Assembly: GCA_937901255.1 (NCBI GenBank)
Contig: CALCHN010000027.1
Location: 82,474-146,473 of the forward strand
Length of the DNA stretch: 64,000 nt
Source: an uncultured Flavobacteriales bacterium
Lineage (GTDB): Bacteria; Bacteroidota; Bacteroidia; Flavobacteriales_E; Vicingaceae
Direction: 5' to 3'
Both the position numbers and the translations under genes were made by a program. Below are positions 1-8,788 of this stretch, in pieces (within the stretch, counting starts at the first letter, position 1; each line of letters starts with the position of its first letter). The notes beneath the pieces are model-generated. The model did not search any database. It was not told where the DNA came from and saw only the letters and a program-made list of their open reading frames with translations.

Positions 1-2
1 AA

Positions 3-200
3 GGAAAATGTCCGTCTGGAGATGTTTATGCTATTAAAATTGATAGTCATAGATTTTACACTCTACTCATTAAAGAAGATAATTGTAAAAAATATTACAT
101 TTCAAGATATGGCAAAAAACAATCGCAACAAAACACTAAACTATTAACAGATATTATTAATTCAATTTGTAAATGTCAAATTCAATTAGCAATAGAGTAA
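3..200 (+). CDS. C-terminal part of a probable toxin of a toxin-antitoxin-chaperone operon (cut by window edge)
   Basis: An open frame runs in from the left edge and stops at TAA 198-200, giving 65 residues with no start inside the window. The tail (RFYTLLIKED, then KKYYISRYGKK and a helical end) is compatible with a small HigB/RelE-type mRNA-cleaving toxin, but I see no diagnostic motif. The argument is mainly positional. It lies 3 nt upstream of an HTH antitoxin-like gene, which is followed by a SecB-like chaperone, and toxin-antitoxin-chaperone operons are usually in the order toxin, antitoxin, chaperone. The full gene would need sequence to the left. Confidence 0.5.
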   Translation, partial: GKCPSGDVYAIKIDSHRFYTLLIKEDNCKKYYISRYGKKQSQQNTKLLTDIINSICKCQIQLAIE

Positions 201-203
201 ATT

Positions 204-662
204 ATGAAAAAGAAAGAAAATAAAGCGAGTAAGGAAATTATTCAGTCTTACAGTAATGAAATTAATTCATTAATTGAAAAACACAGAGTTGACATTAATG
301 AGTCACTTGTTAGTCTTCGTTTTTTAAAGGAGTTAGATTTTTTTATGGAAGAACAAAATTTAGCAAAAAAAGATTTAGCTGAAGATTTAGGGGTTTCTAG
401 AGCCTTTGTTAGTCAGCTTATGTCTGGAACAAAGAAAATAAATGTTGGTTTCATTAACAGATTAGAAAAAAAATACAACATTGAGTTTAAAGTCAATATT
501 CAACGAAATGATTGCCGCTACAATGTCTTAACAACAATTAGCAAACCAATAGTTCTAGTTTTCGGAGATACTAAAATTAATTATTACGAGCATTCAAAAT
601 CAAGTATGGATACCCCAGAATCAGCTTTTGGGGAAGAAATTAAATATACAGGCATATATTAA
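204..662 (+). CDS. XRE/HTH protein, probable HigA-type antitoxin
   Basis: The 152-residue protein has a central helix-turn-helix of the XRE/HigA kind at about residues 45-95 (DLAEDLGVSRAFVSQLMSG, then INRLEKKYNI). An N-terminal helical extension precedes it and a 50-residue tail rich in aromatic and hydrophobic residues follows. In TAC systems the antitoxin binds the toxin and the operon promoter. Its C-terminal extension (the chaperone-addiction segment) makes it unstable unless a SecB-like chaperone holds it. The long tail here and the SecB-like gene 11 nt downstream fit that model. The ATG is 3 nt after the upstream stop, so translation is probably coupled. The HTH assignment is firm; the antitoxin role is inferred from context. 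Confidence 0.7.
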   Translation: MKKKENKASKEIIQSYSNEINSLIEKHRVDINESLVSLRFLKELDFFMEEQNLAKKDLAEDLGVSRAFVSQLMSGTKKINVGFINRLEKKYNIEFKVNIQRNDCRYNVLTTISKPIVLVFGDTKINYYEHSKSSMDTPESAFGEEIKYTGIY

Positions 663-673
663 TAACATTTCAA

Positions 674-1138
674 ATGAGCACAATAGAAAAAAAATCAATT
701 TTAAATGAACAGTCATTTACTATAAGATTAGTTGGTATGAATGTGACTGGATTCTCCCAAAATGATTTAAAAATGGATTATGACAATAGTGTTTTTCCAT
801 TATTAGAATATAATACTTCTTTTGGATTTAAAGTCGATGAAGAAAAAGAAAATGTTAGTTGTATTCTAACAATTAAAACTATGATTAAGGAAACAAAAGA
901 GGTTTTGGCTAATTTAAGCTTAGATGTTAATTTTGAGATTTCTCCATTCAAAGAAGTAGTGATTAAGAAAAAAGAGACAGAATACGATATAAACAATTTT
1001 ATTCTGTATAATATGGCGAGCATTACAGCTTCTAGTGCTAGAGGTGTTTTATATGAAAAATTAAAGGGTTCTATTCCTCAAACAGAAATATACCCTTTAC
1101 TTGATTTATCACAATTATTTCCTTTTAATAAAAAATAA
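674..1138 (+). CDS. SecB-like chaperone of a TAC operon
   Basis: This 154-residue protein has the build of SecB-family chaperones: alternating strands over the first 105 residues, then a long helix and a short tail. The helix (MASITASSARGVLYEK) matches the SecB pattern of I-S-x-x-R-G, and the tail (IYPLLDLSQLFP) matches the usual LP-(I/V)-(D/N)-P-(x)-(L/F) ending. Bacteroidota usually lack the classical export chaperone, and SecB-like genes in such genomes are often next to HTH antitoxins. Its place 11 nt after an HTH gene argues for a dedicated antitoxin chaperone rather than a general export factor. It could be checked by profile search against the SecB family. Confidence 0.65.
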   Translation: MSTIEKKSILNEQSFTIRLVGMNVTGFSQNDLKMDYDNSVFPLLEYNTSFGFKVDEEKENVSCILTIKTMIKETKEVLANLSLDVNFEISPFKEVVIKKKETEYDINNFILYNMASITASSARGVLYEKLKGSIPQTEIYPLLDLSQLFPFNKK

Positions 1139-1604
1139 GTTTAAGGATTAAGGATTTATTTACTATTATTAGTTACCTATACAGGACTTCTTACTCAATT
1201 ATTTACTTTCTAACGATAAATCAAATTTAAACAACAATTATTCAATTATTTCTAATGTAATGACTGATGAGGTTGGCATATTGCCTCCCTTATCTGTAAA
1301 TTTCAACACCTTCCCAAGTATTGTAAAATTGAGTTTTTAGAAAATGCAAGTTTATTTTAACTTGAAATATTTATATTAGGAAAAGAGTGATAACATTGTC
1401 CATCGCTATATAATTACCGACATAAAAATAAAACACAACGTTTTGGCTCAGTGCAAACTCGAAAAATTATATCTTTATATTGCCAGCCATATACTAAATG
1501 TAACCCACCAATAAATTCCCCACCATTTACCAAGCCTTTTAATACTTTTAAAATAATAGCAACTTTTTATTTCGTTATTTTGCATTTTATTTCAATTTTC
1601 ATAA
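1139..1604. other. Intergenic region with decayed sequence
   Basis: No intact gene is visible between the TAC operon and era. The stretch holds a short minus-strand coding remnant (annotated separately). It also holds the 11-mer AACGTTTTGGC at 1437-1447, which recurs at 63873-63883 in an attC-like palindrome. The last 60 bases before era are very AT-rich and contain a TTATTTTGC stretch that resembles, but does not fully match, the Bacteroidota -7 element. Confidence 0.5.
1238..1336 (-). pseudogene. Short C-terminal coding remnant
   Basis: On the minus strand a 32-codon open stretch ends at a stop at 1238-1240 and is preceded in frame by another stop at 1337-1339. The encoded peptide (LGKVLKFTDKGGN, then a run ending VITLEIIE) reads like the last strand of an exported Ig-like or lipoprotein domain. 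No start codon context or upstream gene body remains. It is most likely a gene relic, but chance cannot be excluded at this length. Confidence 0.25.
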
Positions 1605-2483
1605 ATGCATAAATCAGGTTTTGTAAATATTATAGGCAACCCCAATGTTGGAAAATCAACATTAATGAACACTTTGGTAGGCGAAAAACTGTCTATTATT
1701 ACTTCTAAAGCACAAACTACCCGACACAGAATTTTAGGGATAGTGAATGATGAAGAACATCAAATTATTTTTTCTGATACGCCCGGTTTTGTTGATCCTA
1801 AATACAAAATGCACGAAGGAATGATGACTTTTGTGCGTTCTGCTTTGTCTGATGCTGATGTACTTTTATTTATGGTTGAAGTACAAGAAAAAGAACTGAA
1901 ATACCAAGAAATACTAGAAAAACTAAAGAAAACCGATGTGCCTGTATTGGTATTAATCAATAAAATTGACTTGGTGGACCAAGCTTTTTTAGAAGAAAAA
2001 GTAACTTATTGGCAAGAAATATTACCTAAGGCTAAAATTTATCCGCTTTCAGCTTTGCACCAATTTAACGTAGATCAGATTATGCTCGAAATTAAAAGTT
2101 TGTTGCCCGAAGCGCCACCTTTTTACGATAAAGACCAACTAACCGATAAGCCTGAAAAATTCTTTGTGGCAGAGATTATTAGAGAAAAAATTTTAATGCA
2201 CTACCAAAAAGAAATTCCTTACTCGTGCGAAGTGGTTATTGAAGAGTTTAAAGAAGAGCCTAACATCATTAGAATTAGAGCGATAATAATGGTAATTAGA
2301 GAAAGTCAGAAAGGAATAATTATCGGACATAAAGGAAAAGATTTAAAGCGTGTGGGCACTTTAGCTCGTAAGGAAATGGAGCAGTTTTTCGAAAAAAAAG
2401 TCTTTTTAGAAATGTATGTTAAAGTAAACAAAGACTGGAGAAACAACGAAAGACAGTTGAGAAACTTCGGTTATTTGAATTAG
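1605..2483 (+). CDS. era: GTPase Era
   Basis: This 292-residue protein is Era, the GTPase that binds the 3' end of 16S rRNA and helps mature the small ribosomal subunit. The G1 loop GNPNVGKS is at residues 11-18, G3 DTPG at 58-61 and G4 NKID at 119-122. The C-terminal third carries the KH RNA-binding domain with its GxxG-type loop (GIIIGHKGKDLKR). Length and order match the family. The chosen ATG gives the usual short lead before the P-loop. A second ribosome-assembly GTPase, der, follows on the same strand after a repeat-containing gap, so the two may share transcripts. Confidence 0.97.
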   Translation: MHKSGFVNIIGNPNVGKSTLMNTLVGEKLSIITSKAQTTRHRILGIVNDEEHQIIFSDTPGFVDPKYKMHEGMMTFVRSALSDADVLLFMVEVQEKELKYQEILEKLKKTDVPVLVLINKIDLVDQAFLEEKVTYWQEILPKAKIYPLSALHQFNVDQIMLEIKSLLPEAPPFYDKDQLTDKPEKFFVAEIIREKILMHYQKEIPYSCEVVIEEFKEEPNIIRIRAIIMVIRESQKGIIIGHKGKDLKRVGTLARKEMEQFFEKKVFLEMYVKVNKDWRNNERQLRNFGYLN

Positions 2484-2485
2484 TA

Positions 2486-2518
2486 AGTACTTAGGAGTAC
2501 TTAAAAGTATTTAGAAGT
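2486..2518. repeat. Short array of a 10-bp repeat
   Basis: Directly after the era stop there are three units of a decamer (AGTACTTAGG, AGTACTTAAA, AGTATTTAGA) ending in AGTT. The same decamer occurs as a longer array at 34761-34823, also directly after a stop codon and also ending in AGTT. Confidence 0.7.
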
Positions 2519-2577
2519 TGAGAGTTACGAATAACAAATAATAATTAACAATTAACAATGGCTTTGTGCCATAGAAA

Positions 2578-2603
2578 CTCCCCCTTCGGGGGATTAAGGG
2601 GGC
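2578..2603. repeat. G/C-run palindrome in the era-der gap
   Basis: A perfect C5-TTC-G5 hairpin is followed by ATTAAGGGGGC. It is the only GC-rich patch in this gap. Its C and G runs resemble the CCCCCTAACCCCC elements at 18646 and 44858, so it may be a short member of the same dispersed family. Confidence 0.5.
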
Positions 2604-2618
2604 TAAAAATTAAATAAA

Positions 2619-3929
2619 ATGGGTAATATAGTTGCAATAGTAGGTCGTCCGAATGTAGGAAAATCAACCTTATTTAACAGACTAACCACATCAAGAAGTG
2701 CTATTGTTGATGAAGCAAGTGGTGTAACTCGAGATCGCCACTACGGAAAGGTAGATTGGAATGGGAAAGAGTTTTCTTTAATAGATACCGGAGGGTACAT
2801 TAAAGGTTCTGACGATATTTTTGAAGATGAAATTAGAAAACAAGTGCTTATTGCTATTGAAGAATGTGATTTAATCATTTTTGTGGTAGATGTAGAAGTA
2901 GGAATTACCGATTTAGACACGGAAGTTGCCAGTTTATTAAGAAAATCTAACAAAAAAGTGATTTTGGTTTCTAACAAAGTGGATAACAATGAACGAATTC
3001 TAGATTCTAATGCTTTTTACGGATTAGCTATTGGCGATGAAATATTTAGTGTTTCTGCCATTAGTGGTAGCGGAACAGGAGATTTGTTAGATGAAGTTGT
3101 AAAACATATTGACGACAACCCTATTGAAGAGGAAGAAAGCGATGTGCCTAAAATCGCTATTGTTGGAAGACCTAATGTAGGAAAATCGTCTTTGTTAAAT
3201 ACCCTTATCGGGAAGGAAAAAAACATTGTTACCAATATAGCAGGAACCACCAGAGATACACTAACTACTAGGTTCAATTCATTTGGTTTTGAGTTTGATT
3301 TGGTGGATACTGCCGGAATTAGAAAAAAAGGTAAAGTAAATGAAGATATAGAGTTTTACTCTGTTATGCGTTCTATTAGAGCAATAGAAAATGCAGATGT
3401 TTGCTTATTAATGATAGAAGCTACTGAAGGTGTGATGGCTCAGGACATGAACATTTACAACCTTATTATTAAAAATAAAAAAGGCGTTGTTGTATTGGTA
3501 AACAAGTGGGATTTAATTGAAAAAGAAACCAACACCTCAAAAGAGTTTGAAGCTAAAATAAAACAGAAACTAGCACCATTTACCGATGTGCCTATCTTAT
3601 TTATTTCTGCTATTAACAAACAACGTGTTATTAAAGCCTTAGAAGAAGCTACTAAGGTGTATAATAATAGAGTTAGAAAAATAAGCACTTCAAAACTTAA
3701 TGAGGTAATGTTAGACATTATCAACCAAAGTCCACCGCCATCTATTAAAGGAAAATGGATAAAAATTAAGTTTGTAACACAACTGCCAACCTATTCGCCA
3801 GCCTTTGCATTTTTCTGTAATTTACCTCAGTATGTAAAAGATTCTTACAAAAGGTTTTTGGAAAATAAATTGCGAGAAAACTTTGATTTTAAAGGAGTTC
3901 CTATTCAGATTTTTATGAGGAAGAAGTAA
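2619..3929 (+). CDS. der: GTPase Der (EngA), double G domain
   Basis: This 436-residue protein has two tandem Era-like GTPase domains followed by a KH-like domain, the hallmark of Der, which acts in 50S subunit assembly. The first P-loop GRPNVGKS is at 9-16 with DTGG at 56-59. The second P-loop GRPNVGKS is at 183-190, followed by DTAG and an NKWD motif. The C-terminal part contains SPPPSIKGKWIKIKF and FCNLP, typical of the KH domain. The length is normal. It converges on lspA with only 8 bases between the stops and no obvious shared terminator. Confidence 0.97.
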   Translation: MGNIVAIVGRPNVGKSTLFNRLTTSRSAIVDEASGVTRDRHYGKVDWNGKEFSLIDTGGYIKGSDDIFEDEIRKQVLIAIEECDLIIFVVDVEVGITDLDTEVASLLRKSNKKVILVSNKVDNNERILDSNAFYGLAIGDEIFSVSAISGSGTGDLLDEVVKHIDDNPIEEEESDVPKIAIVGRPNVGKSSLLNTLIGKEKNIVTNIAGTTRDTLTTRFNSFGFEFDLVDTAGIRKKGKVNEDIEFYSVMRSIRAIENADVCLLMIEATEGVMAQDMNIYNLIIKNKKGVVVLVNKWDLIEKETNTSKEFEAKIKQKLAPFTDVPILFISAINKQRVIKALEEATKVYNNRVRKISTSKLNEVMLDIINQSPPPSIKGKWIKIKFVTQLPTYSPAFAFFCNLPQYVKDSYKRFLENKLRENFDFKGVPIQIFMRKK

Positions 3930-3937
3930 ATTAAATC

Positions 3938-4570
3938 TTAATTATTTCCCTCTTCTACCTCAACAACTTCTTTCTTAAAGAATTTTTTCTGGAAAATGAA
4001 GATAAGCACTATGCCTACAGAAATAGCGGCATCGGCTACATTAAATACTGGTCGGAAAAACAAAAAATCTTCTCCACCCCAAATAGGCAACCAAGTTGGA
4101 AAAGTGCCTTCCATTAGTGGAAACCAAAACATATCCACCACCCAACCATGAAGGAAAGGAGCGTATCCGCCTTCTTCAGGTAAAAAAGTAGCTACTTGGT
4201 TAAAACTTTCGTTGAAAATTACTCCGTAAAACGCACTATCAATAATGTTTCCTAGTGCTCCTGCAAAGACTAATGCTCCACATATTTTTAACCCTTTAGG
4301 AGCTGTTTTAGGCAAAGTAAACAACACATAACCAATTCCGGTTACCGCTACAATTCTAAACAAGCTAAGGGCTAGTTTGCCATATTCACCGCCAAACTCC
4401 ATCCCAAAAGCCATTCCTCTATTTTCAATAAAATGGATGTGAAACCAACTAAAAATCTCAAAACCTCCACCAAGCATATAATTAGTTTTTACCCAAAACT
4501 TTGAAGCTTGGTCAATAAATAATACTAAAAAAGTAATAAAAAGAGGATGCGTTAAAAAACGGAATTTCAT
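3938..4570 (-). CDS. lspA: Lipoprotein signal peptidase (signal peptidase II)
   Basis: This 210-residue inner-membrane aspartic protease removes signal peptides from diacylated prolipoproteins. The family motifs are present: FIENRGMAFG at 48-57, GNIIDSAFYG with catalytic Asp111, and FNVADAAIS with catalytic Asp180. Four hydrophobic segments are visible. A roughly 35-residue insert lies between the two catalytic motifs, as is common in Bacteroidota LspA. It is the last gene of the minus-strand cluster ileS, dksA-like, lspA. Confidence 0.95.
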   Translation of the reverse strand: MKFRFLTHPLFITFLVLFIDQASKFWVKTNYMLGGGFEIFSWFHIHFIENRGMAFGMEFGGEYGKLALSLFRIVAVTGIGYVLFTLPKTAPKGLKICGALVFAGALGNIIDSAFYGVIFNESFNQVATFLPEEGGYAPFLHGWVVDMFWFPLMEGTFPTWLPIWGGEDFLFFRPVFNVADAAISVGIVLIFIFQKKFFKKEVVEVEEGNN

Positions 4571-4587
4571 TTAATTGGAAATTTGAA

Positions 4588-4619
4588 ATTAGAGATTAGG
4601 GATTAAAAAAATCTCTAAT
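4588..4619 (-). terminator. 10-bp inverted repeat between the dksA-like gene and lspA
   Basis: ATTAGAGATT (4588-4597) pairs perfectly with AATCTCTAAT (4610-4619) across a 12-base A-rich loop. Half of the palindrome is repeated just downstream. It could attenuate transcription from the dksA-like gene into lspA or be a small dispersed repeat. No strong U tract follows on either strand. Confidence 0.3.
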
Positions 4620-4643
4620 CTCCAATCTCTAATCATTAATAGG

Positions 4644-5018
4644 TTACCCTTGAGCTTCTTTTGCTTCAATACTAAGTGTAGCATGAGGTACAGCTTTTAA
4701 TCTTTCTTTAGGAATTAATTTTCCTGTAACTCTACAAACTCCGTAAGTTTTATTTGAAATACGAATTAAGGCATTTTCTAAGTGCTTAATAAATTTTTCT
4801 TGTCTGCCTGCTAATTGAGCCACTTCTTCTCTAGAAAGTGTTGCAGCACCTTCTTCCATCATTTTAAATGAATGAATAGTATCATCAGTGCCGTTATCAC
4901 CTTTGTAGTTTAATGTAGCCAAAAGCTCTTCTAAATCTGCTTTTGCAGCTTCTAATTTTTTGTTGATAATAGCTTTAAATTCTGCTAAATCTTCATCTGA
5001 ATATCTTACATCTGCCAT
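4644..5018 (-). CDS. TraR/DksA-family protein with degenerate zinc finger
   Basis: This 124-residue protein has the DksA/TraR layout: an N-terminal coiled coil of about 80 residues followed by a small C-terminal finger domain (YGVCRVTGKLIPKERLKAVPHA). DksA-like proteins enter the secondary channel of RNA polymerase and modify initiation. The finger keeps only one cysteine of the four expected, so it probably does not bind zinc by the usual C4 site. Cys-poor versions of this kind are common in Bacteroidota, where the gene typically lies between ileS and lspA as it does here. It starts 19 nt after the ileS stop, so co-transcription is likely. Confidence 0.88.
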   Translation of the reverse strand: MADVRYSDEDLAEFKAIINKKLEAAKADLEELLATLNYKGDNGTDDTIHSFKMMEEGAATLSREEVAQLAGRQEKFIKHLENALIRISNKTYGVCRVTGKLIPKERLKAVPHATLSIEAKEAQG

Positions 5019-5037
5019 AATTCTTTTTTTTATCGTT

Positions 5038-8000
5038 TTAATTAAATTTTTCTATTGCAATTAATGTGGAAAGGTTTTGATCTATTTCTACACTAACTCC
5101 CTCATTTAGTTCACTTACTACATCTAAACGAGATGTTAAAGTTTCGGTGCAAATATAGTTTTTATTATTATTGATTGCTTCATTTATTTCATTGTGTTGC
5201 AAAATTTTAAGTGCTATTTTATCTGTCACTTCAAAACCACTGTCTTTACGTAAGTTTTGGATACGATTGACAAACTCTCTGGCAATACCTTCTTCTTTTA
5301 ATGTTTTAGAAATGGTAATATCTAAAGCAACCGTAAGTCCTCCTTCGGTTTGTACCAACCAACCCGGAATATCTTGTGTGGTAATTTCAACATCGTTGTT
5401 GTCTAAAATTACTTCTTGCCCTTCAACGGTAATCGTTGCTCCTTGGTTACGTTCAAACGCTTGTATATCGTTTTGATTAAACTGATTTACCTGGGCAGCA
5501 ATCTGTTTCATTATTTTACCATACTTTGGTCCTAATGTTTTAAAGTTTGGTTTAATGCTCTTTACCAATACACCCGAAGTATCTTCCAAATAGTCAATTT
5601 CTTTTACATTTACTTCCGATAAAATTAAATCGGCAACCTCTTGTAACTGACGTTTAAAAGTTGGATTTAAAATAGGTATCATTAGTTTTTGCAAGGGCTG
5701 ACGCACTTTTATTTGTTCTTTCTTACGCAAACTCAACACCATAGAAGAAACTTGCTGAGCAATATCCATACGCTGTTCTAAGTCGGTATCAATGGCGTTT
5801 TCGTTTACTGTTGGGAAATCTGATAAATGCACTGATGTTGTATTTCCTTTACCGCTAATACTGGTTAAATCAGTATATAATTTATCGGAATAAAATGGGG
5901 CGATAGGCGAAGCTAATTGGGCTACTACTTCCAAACAAGTATAAAGGGTTTGATAAGCTGCAATTTTATCTTCAGAATAATCGCCTTTCCAAAAACGTCT
6001 TCTGCATAAGCGAACGTACCAATTACTTAAATGGTCGTTAACAAACTCCTGAATAGCTCTTCCTGCCCTGGTTGGTTCATACGAATGATAAGCTGCATCA
6101 ACATCTTTAATCAACGAATTGAGTTTAGAAATAATCCATCTATCAATTTCAGGGCGATTTTCTATAGGTACTTCTGCTTCAGCATAGGTAAAATTATCTA
6201 AGTTAGCATACAAAGCAAAAAAGCCGTAAGTATTATAAAGCGTTCCGAAGAATTTACGTTGTACTTCGGTAATTCCCTCTAAATCAAATTTTAAATTATC
6301 CCAAGGTTGTGCATTGGTAATCATGTACCAACGTGTAGCATCCGGACCATATTTATCTAGGGTCTCAAATGGATCAACCGCATTGCCTAAACGCTTACTC
6401 ATTTTCTGCCCGTTTTTGTCTAACACCAAACCGTTAGACACTACATTTTTGTAAGCCACATGATCAAAAACCATAGTAGCAATAGCATGTAAAGTAAAGA
6501 ACCAACCACGGGTTTGGTCAACACCTTCTGCTATAAAATCGGCTACCCCAAGTTGTTGTTTTTCAATTAAGTCTTTATTTTCAAACGGATAATGAAGTTG
6601 TGCTGTTGGCATAGAACCCGAATCAAACCAAACATCAATTAAATCAGTTTCACGTTTCATAGGTTTGCCCGATGTTGAAACTAAAACGATATTATCCACA
6701 TAGTTTTTATGTAAATCGAATTTTTCGTAATTGGCTTTATCCATGTTGCCTACTTCAAAATCGGCCAATGGGTTATTGGTCATAAAACCTGCAGCTATGG
6801 ATTTTTCTATTTCGGTTTTCAGTTGCTCTACCGAACTGATGCAAATTTCTTCATCTCCTGTTTCTGTTCTCCAAATAGGAATGGGAATTCCCCAATAACG
6901 AGAACGAGATAAATTCCAATCGTTCAGGTTTTCTAACCAGTTACCAAAACGACCTGTTCCGGTGCTTTCAGGTTTCCAATTAATAGTTTTGTTCAACGCT
7001 ATCATGCGTTCTTTTACCGCAGTAGTTTTAATAAACCAAGAATCTAACGGATAGTATAAAATAGGTTTATCGGTTCTCCAACAATGTGGGTAACTGTGTT
7101 CGTATTTTTCTACTTTAAAAGCTTTGTTTTCCTCTTTTAGTTTGATAGAAATTTCTACATCAACAGATTTTTCAGGAGCTTCTCCATCCTTGTAGTATTC
7201 ATTTTTTACATATTTTCCTGCAAACTCCCCCATTTCTGGTCGGAATTTACCTTGTAAATCTACCAACGGAACAGGATTGTTATTTTCATCTAACACCAAC
7301 ATAGGTGGCACTCCAGCATCTTTAGCTACTTTGGCATCATCCGCACCAAAGGTGGGAGCAATGTGCACGATACCGGTACCATCTTCGGTAGTTACAAAAT
7401 CTCCGGGAATTACTCTAAAAGCTTTGTCAGCATTTTCATAAGGTAAGGCATAAGGCAGTAATTGTTCGTATTCTAAACCTACTAAATCTGAGCCTTTGAA
7501 TTCTTTAGAAACTTTAAATCCAATTGGTTTCTTTTTTTTCTGATAATCAAAAAGATTATTTTCAATTATCTTTTCAAAACTTTCCTTAACGTTATTTAAA
7601 TTTGAAATGTTCATATGAACTTCCTGCTCTATTCCTTCTTGAAAAAGAACCTCTTCAAAATGTTTGTAAAACAAATCTTTTGCAACAAATACGTAACTAG
7701 GTTTGTTTGTATATTGATTAATTGTACCAACCATCACATAATCAATCTTTGGCCCAACAGCCAATGCCGTATTTGAAGGCAATGTCCAAGGGGTAGTTGT
7801 CCATGCTAAAAAATGAGCTTCATCCACACCCAACTTAGCAGCATCTTTTATCTTAAACTGAGCAACACAAGTCGTATCTTTTACATCTTTGTAGCAACCG
7901 GGTTGGTTCAACTCATGAGAACTTAAGCCTGTTCCTGCTTTTGGTGAATAAGGTTGTATGGTATAACCTTTATACATCAAACCTTTTTGGTGTAATTGTC

Positions 8001-8499
8001 CTAACAACCACCACACCGATTCGATGTATTTATTTTCGTAAGTAATGTAAGGATCATCCATGTCCACCCAATAACCCATTTGGCGAGTAAGATTATTCCA
8101 TACATCGGTATAACGCATTACTGCTTCTTTACAAGCGTTGTTGTATTCTTCAATGGTAATTTTTTTACCGATATCTTCTTTAGTAATTCCTAATTCTTTT
8201 TCTACACCTAACTCTACCGGCAAACCGTGCGTATCCCAACCAGCTTTACGTTTTACTTGATAACCTTTTAAGGTTTTGTATCTGCAAAAAATATCTTTAA
8301 TAGCACGAGCCATTACGTGATGAATTCCCGGCAAACCATTAGCTGAAGGTGGTCCCTCAAAAAATACAAACGGTTTATTCTCATCACGCGAAGTAACACT
8401 TTGTTCAAAAACTTTATTTGCTTCCCATTGTTCTAGCACTTGTTTGGCTACATTAGGAAGGTTTAATCCTTTATATTCATTGAACTTGCTCATACTCAT
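5038..8499 (-). CDS. ileS: Isoleucine-tRNA ligase
   Basis: This 1153-residue class I aminoacyl-tRNA synthetase charges tRNA-Ile. The HIGH-type motif is GIHHVM at 58-63 within the conserved GPPSANGLPG context, and KMSKRLGN is in the second half, followed by the anticodon-binding region. The length suits the longer eukaryote-like IleRS form seen in many Bacteroidota. Residues 230-460 form the editing (CP1) insert. A TAATTTCG stretch at 8516-8523 on the minus strand, upstream of the start, matches seven of eight bases of the -7 consensus. It heads the ileS, dksA-like, lspA cluster. Confidence 0.97.
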   Translation of the reverse strand: MSMSKFNEYKGLNLPNVAKQVLEQWEANKVFEQSVTSRDENKPFVFFEGPPSANGLPGIHHVMARAIKDIFCRYKTLKGYQVKRKAGWDTHGLPVELGVEKELGITKEDIGKKITIEEYNNACKEAVMRYTDVWNNLTRQMGYWVDMDDPYITYENKYIESVWWLLGQLHQKGLMYKGYTIQPYSPKAGTGLSSHELNQPGCYKDVKDTTCVAQFKIKDAAKLGVDEAHFLAWTTTPWTLPSNTALAVGPKIDYVMVGTINQYTNKPSYVFVAKDLFYKHFEEVLFQEGIEQEVHMNISNLNNVKESFEKIIENNLFDYQKKKKPIGFKVSKEFKGSDLVGLEYEQLLPYALPYENADKAFRVIPGDFVTTEDGTGIVHIAPTFGADDAKVAKDAGVPPMLVLDENNNPVPLVDLQGKFRPEMGEFAGKYVKNEYYKDGEAPEKSVDVEISIKLKEENKAFKVEKYEHSYPHCWRTDKPILYYPLDSWFIKTTAVKERMIALNKTINWKPESTGTGRFGNWLENLNDWNLSRSRYWGIPIPIWRTETGDEEICISSVEQLKTEIEKSIAAGFMTNNPLADFEVGNMDKANYEKFDLHKNYVDNIVLVSTSGKPMKRETDLIDVWFDSGSMPTAQLHYPFENKDLIEKQQLGVADFIAEGVDQTRGWFFTLHAIATMVFDHVAYKNVVSNGLVLDKNGQKMSKRLGNAVDPFETLDKYGPDATRWYMITNAQPWDNLKFDLEGITEVQRKFFGTLYNTYGFFALYANLDNFTYAEAEVPIENRPEIDRWIISKLNSLIKDVDAAYHSYEPTRAGRAIQEFVNDHLSNWYVRLCRRRFWKGDYSEDKIAAYQTLYTCLEVVAQLASPIAPFYSDKLYTDLTSISGKGNTTSVHLSDFPTVNENAIDTDLEQRMDIAQQVSSMVLSLRKKEQIKVRQPLQKLMIPILNPTFKRQLQEVADLILSEVNVKEIDYLEDTSGVLVKSIKPNFKTLGPKYGKIMKQIAAQVNQFNQNDIQAFERNQGATITVEGQEVILDNNDVEITTQDIPGWLVQTEGGLTVALDITISKTLKEEGIAREFVNRIQNLRKDSGFEVTDKIALKILQHNEINEAINNNKNYICTETLTSRLDVVSELNEGVSVEIDQNLSTLIAIEKFN

Positions 8500-8739
8500 T
8501 TTTTATAATGAAGTGCGAAATTAATAAAATATGGGAGCAAAAAAGTTAATTATTAATGGTTATTTGTTAATCGTATGCTTCTCGCAAAGAAACAGAGATG
8601 CTAAAATTTATTAATTCGTAACCATTTTCACTAAACAACCTTCATTAAGACGCAAATTAATCAAGACACCATTGTTCTAAGCGGATGCTTGAAACAGAAA
8701 GGGTAAGCCCCTCCCAACAGGAGTATCTATCACACAAAG

Positions 8740-8766
8740 CTAATACCCATTCAAAGGGTGTATTAG
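8740..8766 (-). terminator. Hairpin just downstream of the caspase gene
   Basis: CTAATACCC (8740-8748) pairs with GGG-TG-TATTAG (8756-8766) with a two-base bulge and a 7-base loop. It sits 22 bases past the stop of the minus-strand caspase gene. The following sequence is only weakly U-rich, so this is a candidate only. Confidence 0.3.
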
Positions 8767-8788
8767 TGTAGGATAATTGCTAATCACC

